Positions 1 to 5,374 of a DNA stretch of 5,770 bases are shown here, in pieces. The notes under the pieces are model-generated. The model was not told where the DNA came from and made no database searches. It saw only the letters and a program-made list of their open reading frames with translations. The DNA is from an uncultured Lachnospiraceae bacterium (lineage in GTDB: Bacteria; Bacillota_A; Clostridia; Lachnospirales; Lachnospiraceae): positions 1 to 5,770 of the forward strand of contig CAMWWS010000190.1 of the NCBI GenBank assembly GCA_947178085.1, written 5' to 3'. Position 1 is the stretch's first letter. Each line of letters begins with the position of its first letter. A program made the position numbers and the translations under genes.

Positions 1-2449
1 CTTCATATTCTTCTATATGAACTGATGTATAAACATCTTCCTGAACAAGTCTTTCACTTAAGAGAACAGCATCCTCGTAATTGTAACCTTCCCATGTCAT
101 AAAGCCGATGAGAGGATTCTTTCCAAGTGCCAGTTCACCTCCGTCTGTGGAAGGACCGTCTGCAATCACTTCGCCCTGAGCTACATGATTGCCTTTAAAT
201 ACGATAGGTTTCTGATTATAGCAGTTGGACTGGTTACTTCTGGAGAATTTCGATAAATGATATTCATCCTTTTCGCCGTCATCATAAGTAATCTTTATAA
301 GGTTAGATGACACATAATCAATCGTACCCGCTTTCTTTGCCACAACACAGACACCGGAGTCTACAGCAGCTTTGGGTTCCATTCCCGTACCAACAACCGG
401 AGCTTCCGTAAACAACAGAGGAACTGCCTGACGCTGCATGTTAGAGCCCATCAACGCACGGTTAGCATCATCATTCTGAAGGAAAGGAATCAGCGCCGTT
501 GCAACAGAAAATACCATCTTAGGCGATACATCCATATAATCGAACATCGTCTTGGGATATTCCTGTGTCTCTTCTTTATAACGTCCCGATACACTGTTAC
601 GTGCAAAATGACCTTCTGCATCAAGCGGTGCAGACGCCTGCGCCACATGATAATTATCCTCTTCATCAGCCGTCATATATACAACCTCTTCCGTAACGCG
701 CGGATTTTTAGGATCACTCTTATCAACTTTACGATAAGGAGATTCTATAAAACCATATTCGTTAATTCTTGCATAAGATGCAAGAGAGTTAATCAGACCA
801 ATGTTAGGACCTTCAGGTGTCTCAATGGGACACATTCTTCCATAGTGTGTATAATGAACGTCTCGAACCTCGAATCCTGCCCTGTCACGGGAAAGTCCGC
901 CGGGACCCAGAGCTGAAAGACGTCTCTTATGAGTTAACTCACCCAATGGGTTGTTCTGATCCATGAACTGTGACAACTGTGAAGAGCCAAAAAACTCTTT
1001 TACCGCAGCCTGTACAGGTTTGATGTTAATCAATACCTGCGGAGAAATCTCCTCGGCGTCATGAGTCGTCATCCTCTCGCGGACAACCCTTTCAAGTCTT
1101 GCCAGACCTATACGATACTGGTTCTGAAGCAGTTCCCCTACCGCACGTATACGCCTGTTGCCCAAATGGTCGATATCATCGTCATTTCCGATACCATACT
1201 CCAAATGTATATTATAGTTGATTGAAGCAATGATATCTTCTTTAGTAATGTGCTTCGGAATCAATTCATGAACATTCTTCTGAATCGCTTCTGCAAGAAT
1301 CTCCGGGTCCTCGCTGTATTCTTCAATAATCTGCTGCAATACCGGATAGTAAACAAGCTCCGTAATTCCAAGCTCCTTAGGATTGCAATCCACAAAGTTG
1401 GTAATGTCTACCATCATGTTAGACAGTACTTTAACATTCTTCTCTTCTGTCTGGATCCATACATAGGGAATTGCTGCATTCTGAATCGCATCCGCCATTT
1501 CAGCGGTCACTTTATCGCCTGCTTTTGCAAGCACTTCTCCCGTCAATGTATCTATAACGTCTTCCGCCAATATGTGATGTCTGATTCTATTTCTAAACAT
1601 CAATTTTTTATTAAATTTATATCTTCCGACTTTAGCTAAATCATATCTTCTGGGGTCAAAGAACATAGCATTGATAAGGCTTTCCGCACTTTCAACGCTG
1701 AGAGGCTCACCGGGACGGATTTTCTTATATAACTCTAAAAGACCTTCCTGATGATTTTCAGCAACATCCTTCGTAAAACTTGCTTCTATCTTAGGCTCGT
1801 CACCGAATAATTCCCTGATTTCATCGTTTGAACCCACACCCAAAGCCCTGATCAATACAGTAATAGGTACTTTTCTGGTTCTGTCAACGCGTACGTAAAA
1901 CACATCATTGGAATCTGTTTCATATTCCAACCATGCACCACGATTAGGTATAACAGTAGAAGAGAACAGCCTCTTACCGATTTTATCATGACTTATCGCA
2001 TAATATATACCGGGAGAACGCACTAACTGACTTACGATAACACGTTCGGCGCCATTAATTACGAAAGTGCCTGTCTCTGTCATAAGAGGCAGATCTCCCA
2101 TAAAAATCTCATGCTCCGTAATTTCGTCCTTCTCTTTGTTGATAAGGCGAACTTTGACTTTCAAGGGCGCCGCATAAGTTGCATCTCTTTCCTTACATTT
2201 CTCGATAGAGTATTTAACATCCTCCGCGCACAATTCAAAATCTACAAATTCCAGACTTAAGTGCCCACTGTAATCTGAAATCGGAGAAATGTCATCAAAA
2301 GCTTCCTTCAAGCCCTCGTCCAAAAACCACTGATAGGAATTCTTCTGAACCTCTATCAGATTCGGCATCTCAAGAACCTCTTTCTGTCGTGCATAAGTCA
2401 TACGCGTGTTCTTGCCTGCCGCAATCTCACGTATTCTGTTCTTTTCCAT
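1..2449 (-). CDS. rpoB: RNA polymerase beta subunit RpoB, N-terminal 816 codons (C-terminus outside window)
   Basis: This is the catalytic beta subunit of DNA-directed RNA polymerase, which with beta' forms the active site and the rifamycin pocket. I translated it by hand from the ATG at 2449; the frame stays open for 816 codons to the window edge. The protein begins [20 protein letters not shown]. Visible landmarks are [16 protein letters not shown] near residues 29-45, [16 protein letters not shown] around 132-147, and the rifamycin cluster [20 protein letters not shown] near 488-507. [13 protein letters not shown] follows, then [20 protein letters not shown], and [11 protein letters not shown] with acidic residues E792 and D793 (E. 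coli E813/D814). D497, H507 and S512 (E. coli D516, H526, S531) have the rifampicin-sensitive identity. About 60-70% of a normal beta subunit is present. It has its own promoter, leader and GGTGA ribosome binding site. rpoC would be expected next, outside the window. Confidence 0.98.
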   Translation of the reverse strand, partial: MEKNRIREIAAGKNTRMTYARQKEVLEMPNLIEVQKNSYQWFLDEGLKEAFDDISPISDYSGHLSLEFVDFELCAEDVKYSIEKCKERDATYAAPLKVKVRLINKEKDEITEHEIFMGDLPLMTETGTFVINGAERVIVSQLVRSPGIYYAISHDKIGKRLFSSTVIPNRGAWLEYETDSNDVFYVRVDRTRKVPITVLIRALGVGSNDEIRELFGDEPKIEASFTKDVAENHQEGLLELYKKIRPGEPLSVESAESLINAMFFDPRRYDLAKVGRYKFNKKLMFRNRIRHHILAEDVIDTLTGEVLAKAGDKVTAEMADAIQNAAIPYVWIQTEEKNVKVLSNMMVDITNFVDCNPKELGITELVYYPVLQQIIEEYSEDPEILAEAIQKNVHELIPKHITKEDIIASINYNIHLEYGIGNDDDIDHLGNRRIRAVGELLQNQYRIGLARLERVVRERMTTHDAEEISPQVLINIKPVQAAVKEFFGSSQLSQFMDQNNPLGELTHKRRLSALGPGGLSRDRAGFEVRDVHYTHYGRMCPIETPEGPNIGLINSLASYARINEYGFIESPYRKVDKSDPKNPRVTEEVVYMTADEEDNYHVAQASAPLDAEGHFARNSVSGRYKEETQEYPKTMFDYMDVSPKMVFSVATALIPFLQNDDANRALMGSNMQRQAVPLLFTEAPVVGTGMEPKAAVDSGVCVVAKKAGTIDYVSSNLIKITYDDGEKDEYHLSKFSRSNQSNCYNQKPIVFKGNHVAQGEVIADGPSTDGGELALGKNPLIGFMTWEGYNYEDAVLLSERLVQEDVYTSVHIEEYE

Positions 2450-2457
2450 TGACAACT

Positions 2458-2464
2458 TCACCCC
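2458..2464 (-). promoter_or_regulatory. rpoB ribosome binding site
   Basis: The minus strand reads GGGGTGA eight bases before the ATG at 2449. Its GGTGA part matches the 3' end of the anti-Shine-Dalgarno complement (AGGAGGTGA) rather than the usual AGGAGG core seen at rplJ and rplL. Its spacing supports the ATG at 2449 as the start, and the encoded N-terminus aligns with other Firmicutes beta subunits. Confidence 0.75.
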
Positions 2465-2480
2465 ATTCTTTAATGATAAG

Positions 2481-2517
2481 CGCCTATTTATCGGAAATTA
2501 ATATCTATAAATAAGCA
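2481..2517 (-). promoter_or_regulatory. Hairpin in the rpoB leader
   Basis: On the minus strand TGCTTATTTAT (2517-2507) can pair with ATAAATAGGCG (2491-2481). This gives an 11-pair stem including two G-U pairs, with a 15-base loop. It lies in the roughly 88-base leader between the predicted rpoB start of transcription and the ribosome binding site. No U-run follows, so it is not an intrinsic terminator. It is AU-rich and could be a fortuitous fold or a stability or regulatory element; the sequence alone cannot decide. Confidence 0.4.
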
Positions 2518-2543
2518 TAGCACTGCACAATAGTGCATCTTCC

Positions 2544-2572
2544 ATTGTACTACAAGCAATTAACCGAGTCAA
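2544..2572 (-). promoter_or_regulatory. Predicted sigma-A promoter for rpoB
   Basis: The minus strand has TTGACT (2572-2567), a 17-base spacer, and TACAAT (2549-2544). Each hexamer differs from consensus by one base. Transcription should start near 2538. The promoter lies downstream of a strong terminator after rplL and upstream of rpoB, so it would supply rpoB transcription independently of rplJL. It is followed directly by a small palindrome (TGCAC-AATA-GTGCA, 2524-2537) that would form the 5' end of the mRNA. Confidence 0.8.
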
Positions 2573-2620
2573 CGATAAATTTTTCTGATAAGCAAATTTT
2601 TGGTAAAAATTAACAAATGA

Positions 2621-2656
2621 GTAAAAAAACCGCTTATGAATGTTCTCATAAGCGGT
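2621..2656 (-). terminator. Strong intrinsic terminator after rplL
   Basis: On the minus strand ACCGCTTATGA (2656-2646) pairs perfectly with TCATAAGCGGT (2639-2629) around a six-base loop, and a run of T's follows (plus-strand A's 2623-2629). The 11-pair GC-containing stem plus U-tract is textbook. It lies 35 bases past the rplL stop and before the rpoB promoter, so it should end most rplJL transcripts and keep L7/L12 production high relative to RNA polymerase. Confidence 0.92.
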
Positions 2657-2690
2657 CCGCTTTTGATTATAATAACTGTAATCCTCTTTA

Positions 2691-3068
2691 TTATTTGAGG
2701 GTAACCTTTGCACCTTCTGCTTCAAGTTTTGCTTTGATATCATCAGCTTCTTCCTTAGATGCGCCTTCCTTAACCATCTTAGGTGCAGCGTCAACCAAGT
2801 CTTTTGCTTCTTTCAGTCCAAGACCTGTAGCTTCACGAACAACTTTGATTACTTTAACTTTGTTAGGACCAACTTCTGTCAGCTCAACATCAAATTCTGT
2901 CTTCTCTTCAGCAGCTGCTGCCTCTCCGCCTGCTGCTGCTGCAACTACTACGCCTGCTGCTGCAGATACGCCGAATTCCTCTTCACAAGCTTTTACTAAA
3001 TCATTCAATTCCAATACTGTTAATTCTTTGATTGCATCAATTATTTCCTGAGTGGATAATTTTGCCAT
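2691..3068 (-). CDS. rplL: 50S ribosomal protein L7/L12
   Basis: This is the multi-copy stalk protein that recruits and stimulates the translational GTPases (EF-Tu, EF-G, IF2) on the large subunit. The 125-residue length is typical. Residues 1-33 ([20 protein letters not shown] and following) are the helical N-terminal dimerisation domain that binds L10. Residues 34-53 are an Ala/Gly/Val-rich flexible hinge. Residues from about 54 form the compact factor-binding domain, with the conserved run [18 protein letters not shown] and the terminal [12 protein letters not shown]. The ATG at 3068 is preceded by GGAGG with nine bases of spacing. It follows rplJ by 77 bases with no terminator between them, so the two are co-transcribed. 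That gap shows no other feature. Confidence 0.99.
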   Translation of the reverse strand: MAKLSTQEIIDAIKELTVLELNDLVKACEEEFGVSAAAGVVVAAAAGGEAAAAEEKTEFDVELTEVGPNKVKVIKVVREATGLGLKEAKDLVDAAPKMVKEGASKEEADDIKAKLEAEGAKVTLK

Positions 3069-3145
3069 AATAATTTACCTCCGTTTAAAATATAATTCTC
3101 TGATTTTCAGTTTCTTTACTGTTAAATTTTCTAATTCGTTTTGCA

Positions 3146-3721
3146 TTACGCTTCAACAGTCTCAGCCGCAGCTTCTGCTGCAGGCGCCTCTTCTGCCGGC
3201 GCTTCTTCTTTAGCTGCCGGCGCTTCGCATGCTGATGCACCGCCTTTTTCTGCCAGCTGATTCATAACACGTGCAAAGTTCGTAATAGGTGACTGGATGC
3301 TTCCAAGCAACTTGGAGAGCAGCTCTTCTCTGGATGGAATCTTGGAAATATCCGTAATTCCCGCCGCATCATAAACAGTACCTTCTACAATGCCGCCTTT
3401 CACTTCAAGTTTGTCTGCAGTCTTAGCAAACTTACACAGAATTCTTGCCGGCGCCGTTGCGTCAGTTGTAGAAATAGCAAGCGCACTGGGACCTTTCAGA
3501 TATGGAACAAGTCCTTCACAGTCAGTACCTTTGAATGCAAAATTCATCATTGTGTTCTTGTAGACCTTATAGCTGATTCCTGCTTCACGAAGCTGCTTAC
3601 GAAGTTCCGTATCCTGTTCCACTGTGAGTCCACGATGATCTACCAGCACAACAGACTGCGCATCCTTGATTGCTGCAGAAATTTCTTCTACTATAGGTTT
3701 CTTCAATTCAACTTTTGCCAT
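3146..3721 (-). CDS. rplJ: 50S ribosomal protein L10
   Basis: L10 forms the base of the ribosomal stalk: its N-terminal domain binds 23S rRNA with L11, and its C-terminal helix carries L7/L12 dimers. The 191-residue protein starts MAKVELKKPIVEEISAAIKD. It shows the family segments VVLVDHRGLTVEQDTELRKQ (24-43), YKVYKNTMMNFAF (51-63), GPSALAIS (77-84) and LEVKGGIVEG (105-114), and the L12-binding helix near 143-158. The family is usually about 165-175 residues. The extra length is a tail from about residue 160 made mostly of Ala, Glu and Pro with three EAPA units. An AAGGAGG site eight bases before the ATG at 3721 fixes the start. With rplL it forms a two-gene unit controlled by the leader upstream. 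Confidence 0.99.
   Translation of the reverse strand: MAKVELKKPIVEEISAAIKDAQSVVLVDHRGLTVEQDTELRKQLREAGISYKVYKNTMMNFAFKGTDCEGLVPYLKGPSALAISTTDATAPARILCKFAKTADKLEVKGGIVEGTVYDAAGITDISKIPSREELLSKLLGSIQSPITNFARVMNQLAEKGGASACEAPAAKEEAPAEEAPAAEAAAETVEA
3193..3226 (-). repeat. In-frame 13-bp direct repeat in the L10 tail
   Basis: The plus-strand word CTGCCGGCGCTTC occurs at 3193-3205 and again, identically, at 3214-3226, 21 bases (seven codons) apart. A degenerate third copy lies just before 3193. It encodes the EAPA-type units of the L10 tail. Because the period is a multiple of three, slippage would lengthen or shorten the tail without breaking the frame. Confidence 0.85.
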
Positions 3722-3759
3722 TGCATTTACCTCCTTATAGATTTTGTGCCGATAGGAGT

Positions 3760-3816
3760 TTAACCGTTTCTATAATAAAAACCTCCCTGAAGACAGGAAG
3801 GTTTGCTCTTAATCAT
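3760..3816 (-). CDS. Candidate 18-codon upstream reading frame within the L10 leader (uncertain)
   Basis: An ATG at 3816 is preceded by GAGGAG with eight bases of spacing and opens a frame encoding MIKSKPSCLQGGFYYRNG before a TAA at 3760-3762. The frame runs through the whole terminator hairpin and ends 38 bases before the rplJ start. The start codon sits in the loop of the predicted antiterminator hairpin and its Shine-Dalgarno-like sequence in the stem. The caution is that CCTACCGAGG is, from memory, a conserved piece of the L10-binding structure, so the ribosome-binding look may be coincidental. The peptide resembles nothing I recognise. Confidence 0.25.
   Translation of the reverse strand: MIKSKPSCLQGGFYYRNG
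3777..3804 (-). terminator. Attenuator terminator of the L10 leader
   Basis: On the minus strand AAACCTTCCTG (3804-3794) pairs with CAGGGAGGTTT (3789-3779) across a TCTT loop. There are 11 pairs, one of them G-U, and five T's follow (3781-3777). It lies 56 bases upstream of rplJ with no coding gene before it in the transcript, so it acts as an attenuator, not an end-of-operon terminator. Confidence 0.9.
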
Positions 3817-3828
3817 AAACTCTTCTCC
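3795..3828 (-). promoter_or_regulatory. Predicted antiterminator hairpin of the L10 leader
   Basis: GGAGAAGAGTTT (3828-3817) can pair with AAACCTTCCT (3804-3795), giving ten pairs with two bulged A's and a 12-base loop. It uses almost the whole 5' arm of the attenuator, so the two hairpins exclude each other. Its own 5' arm overlaps the CCGAGG end of the L10-binding region. Binding of L10-(L12)4 would therefore be expected to block this hairpin and allow the terminator. The pairing is seen in the sequence; the switch logic is inferred from the known B. subtilis rplJL mechanism. Confidence 0.65.
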
Positions 3829-3896
3829 TCGGTAGGCGATATCCTTACGCCATAATGGCACCTACTGTCTTCGGCATGGTCAAAGCGACCTTGTAT

Positions 3897-3925
3897 AATA
3901 TAGCATAGCATTTTTTTATTGTCAA
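3897..3925 (-). promoter_or_regulatory. Strong sigma-A promoter for rplJL
   Basis: The minus strand has a perfect TTGACA (3925-3920), a 17-base spacer containing an A-run, and TATATT (3902-3897) preceded by TG at 3905-3904, an extended -10. Transcription should begin near 3890, at the first hairpin of the L10 leader. The -35 box begins only 26 bases past the stop of the CapA-family gene. Near-consensus strength suits a gene pair needed in large amounts. Confidence 0.9.
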
Positions 3926-3951
3926 GCTGTTTCTTATAATTTAAAATCATG

Positions 3952-5184
3952 TTAATTCCAAGTCACATAGCCGTCTGCGTCAATCTGTACATTCTCCGAC
4001 ATATTTCGCATTACACCAAGTATTCTTTCCTTCTCTTCCCCAGTAACCAAAGTTGTTCTGTAATCGTTCTGAAGGCACGGAATGAAACGAATACTTTGAA
4101 GACCATCTTCCGAAACCGTTATTTTCACCATACCTGTATCCACGGTCTTGGAATTAAACCAAAAGTTTCCCAGACTATAAACAACCGGGACTCCTTTTAT
4201 CACATCAATTTTCTGCAAAATATGCGGATGGCTGCCGATAATTATATCCGCCCCCGCCTCAACCAGTTCAGGCGCCTGCTTATCCTGTGCCCAATCAGTT
4301 TCTTCCTGACTTTCCGTTCCCCAATGGACATATACAATTACAAAATCACTGTTCTCTTTCGCCTCTGCAACTACCTGAAGCAACTTTTCACCATCCCAGC
4401 AGCGGAAAACACCCGGAGAATCCCCCTCAGCTCCTTTTGTATCAGGATAGTCTGCTTTCTCGATCTGGGTTGCTGAAACAAAAGCGATTTTCATATCATT
4501 GATAATATAGTAGACTGGTCTCATCGCTTCCTGCTCATTGGCGCCTGCCCCTACATAAGGAATACCGGCGGCTTTAAGCGTACTCATCGTATCAAGAAAT
4601 GCTTCTTCGCCATAATCGTAGGCATGATTATTGGCAAGAGATACGATATCTACGCCCAGGTCATGAAGGTATGACACATATGAAGGATCTGCCCGAAATG
4701 TAAACTGTTTTCCTTCCGTTGGAGTTCCTGCATTTGAATATGGAAATTCATTATTTAGCATCATGATGTCGGCACTTTTCATTTCCTCAATAACATCAGG
4801 CAGGATGCCGTTCGAAATATTGCCTCCATTTAGCTGCAGCGCCGCCATAACACCATACTCGGGGTCGAAAAGGATATCTCCTGCAAAGGTAATGGTCACG
4901 CAACCCTCATTTTTCGCTTCTTTAGCATAAATATTATTTTCGACCATATACTCTTCATCCCACAGAATATCCGAGTATTTATCGTTTTGTTCGATAATCT
5001 CCTGAATTTCTTCTTCCGATATTTTTTCTTTCGTCGTTTGAAAATTTTGATACTCCTTACTTCTGTCCGCAGTAATCCACATATATGAAAATATAAAAAA
5101 TATTCCCAGTGCTACAACACAAGTCAGCGTGATCAAAAAGGGCTTTATGAAGTTGGATTTTCTTCTATATTTCTTTCTTTTCAT
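3952..5184 (-). CDS. Membrane-anchored CapA-family (PGA_cap) metallophosphatase-fold protein
   Basis: This 410-residue protein belongs to the PGA_cap family, named after CapA of poly-gamma-glutamate capsule synthesis and built on a calcineurin-like metallophosphatase fold. A basic N-terminus (MKRKKYRRKS) leads into one membrane segment at about 13-37. A charged linker follows (about 38-92), then an extracellular domain. Family motifs appear in order: TITFAGDILFD (97-107), LNNEFPYS (143-150), SLANNHAYDYG (182-192), VYVHWGTE (284-291), GSHPHILQKID (317-327) and VYSLGNFWF (335-343). The Asp, Asn and His positions expected to bind metal are present. The ATG is fixed by an in-frame stop two codons upstream. 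It has its own predicted promoter and lies between the rplA terminator and the rplJL promoter. No capB/capC-like genes are visible, so a role in capsule is unproven; substrate unknown. Confidence 0.93.
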   Translation of the reverse strand: MKRKKYRRKSNFIKPFLITLTCVVALGIFFIFSYMWITADRSKEYQNFQTTKEKISEEEIQEIIEQNDKYSDILWDEEYMVENNIYAKEAKNEGCVTITFAGDILFDPEYGVMAALQLNGGNISNGILPDVIEEMKSADIMMLNNEFPYSNAGTPTEGKQFTFRADPSYVSYLHDLGVDIVSLANNHAYDYGEEAFLDTMSTLKAAGIPYVGAGANEQEAMRPVYYIINDMKIAFVSATQIEKADYPDTKGAEGDSPGVFRCWDGEKLLQVVAEAKENSDFVIVYVHWGTESQEETDWAQDKQAPELVEAGADIIIGSHPHILQKIDVIKGVPVVYSLGNFWFNSKTVDTGMVKITVSEDGLQSIRFIPCLQNDYRTTLVTGEEKERILGVMRNMSENVQIDADGYVTWN

Positions 5185-5200
5185 AATTTAAGTTTATTAT

Positions 5201-5206
5201 ATCCTT
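5201..5206 (-). promoter_or_regulatory. Weak, distant ribosome binding site of the CapA-family gene
   Basis: The best Shine-Dalgarno match before the ATG at 5184 is AAGGAT at 5206-5201, sixteen bases away, about twice the usual spacing. TAA at 5190-5188 in the same frame rules out an upstream start, and the next in-frame ATG is residue 35, past most of the membrane segment. Translation is thus expected to be much weaker than for the flanking ribosomal genes. Confidence 0.45.
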
Positions 5207-5234
5207 AGAAGCGATAAAAGTATATCATTATAAT

Positions 5235-5255
5235 AAGAATTACGAAGTAATTCTT
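5235..5255. repeat. Perfect palindrome, 9-bp arms, in the leader of the CapA-family gene
   Basis: AAGAATTAC and GTAATTCTT flank a GAA spacer. In RNA this is a tight hairpin in the predicted 5' untranslated region. It is separated by two bases from a second, stronger palindrome, and the pair forms a 47-base unit. Confidence 0.7.
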
Positions 5256-5257
5256 GT

Positions 5258-5281
5258 AACGCAAGCTGCCGAGCTTGCGTT
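5258..5281. repeat. Perfect palindrome, 10-bp arms, over the predicted transcription start of the CapA-family gene
   Basis: AACGCAAGCT and AGCTTGCGTT flank a four-base GCCG spacer. The element starts two bases past the predicted -10 box (5288-5283) and spans the expected start near 5276, a place typical of a repressor operator. It could equally act as an RNA hairpin at the mRNA 5' end. No T-run follows on either strand, so it is not a good intrinsic terminator. The paired palindromes could also be one copy of a dispersed intergenic repeat. Confidence 0.75.
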
Positions 5282-5282
5282 T

Positions 5283-5310
5283 ATTATATCATATAATTGC
5301 ACAATGTAAA
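5283..5310 (-). promoter_or_regulatory. Predicted sigma-A promoter for the CapA-family gene
   Basis: The minus strand has TTTACA (5310-5305, one mismatch to consensus), a 16-base spacer and a perfect TATAAT (5288-5283). It begins three bases after the U-run of the rplA terminator, so the gene appears to be its own transcription unit with a leader of about 92 bases. Confidence 0.72.
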
Positions 5311-5313
5311 ATC

Positions 5314-5351
5314 AAAAAAGCATCCTGAGGTTTAATAACTCCAGAATGCTT
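5314..5351 (-). terminator. Intrinsic terminator after rplA
   Basis: On the minus strand AAGCATTCTGGAG (5351-5339) pairs with CCTCAGGATGCTT (5330-5318) around an eight-base AT-rich loop. There are twelve pairs, two of them G-U, and one internal mismatch, followed by a six-T run (5319-5314). It lies 23 bases past the rplA stop, and marks the end of the upstream ribosomal unit, presumably rplK-rplA, whose first part is not visible. Confidence 0.88.
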
Positions 5352-5374
5352 CTTTACTATTTAATAGTATTCAT

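Larger units (their letters stand above)
3777..3890 (-). ncRNA. L10 leader: autoregulatory 5' UTR element of rplJL
   Basis: Firmicutes rplJL messages begin with a leader that binds the L10-(L12)4 complex and attenuates transcription when stalk protein is in excess. This region shows the pattern I know for it. A short hairpin GGTC-GCTTT-GACC (3890-3878) is followed by GCCGAAGACAGTAGGTGCC. A paired arm GTAGGT (3865-3860) with GCCTAC (3837-3832) encloses a small GCCA/TGGC hairpin. CCGAGGAG follows, and finally a terminator. The position between a strong promoter and rplJ fits. The family assignment is from recognised sequence and layout; a covariance-model search for the L10_leader family would confirm it. 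Confidence 0.88.

Noticed and set aside
608..916. Open frame on the plus strand, 102 codons
   Set aside because: Lies antisense inside rpoB; composition is that of a reversed coding strand, and no ribosome binding site or recognisable protein is present.
892..985. Possible rifamycin-resistance substitutions in RpoB
   Set aside because: The main resistance positions keep their sensitive identities (D497, H507, S512). G503, where E. coli has S522, is in my recollection ordinary variation in Clostridia.
1250..1639. Open frame on the plus strand, 129 codons
   Set aside because: Antisense shadow of the conserved rpoB coding sequence with no independent support.
2498..2794. Minus-strand frame running from within rplL through its terminator toward rpoB
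   Set aside because: Out of frame with rplL, crosses a strong terminator and a promoter, and its peptide resembles nothing; a chance frame.
2617..3051. Plus-strand frame of 144 codons rich in Ala and Ser
   Set aside because: Reverse complement of rplL; the Ala/Ser richness mirrors the Ala-coding hinge.
3949..4476. Plus-strand frame of 175 codons
   Set aside because: Antisense to the CapA-family gene, whose frame carries clear family motifs.
4287..4502. Plus-strand frame of 71 codons
   Set aside because: Antisense to the CapA-family gene; no start signal and no recognisable protein.
5227..5232. A second TATAAT on the minus strand nearer the CapA-family gene
   Set aside because: No -35-like hexamer at 16 to 18 bases upstream; the TTTACA-16-TATAAT pair at 5283-5310 is better supported.
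5258..5289. Plus-strand terminator at the large palindrome
   Set aside because: The stem is followed by TATTATATC rather than a T-run, and there is no plus-strand gene to terminate.
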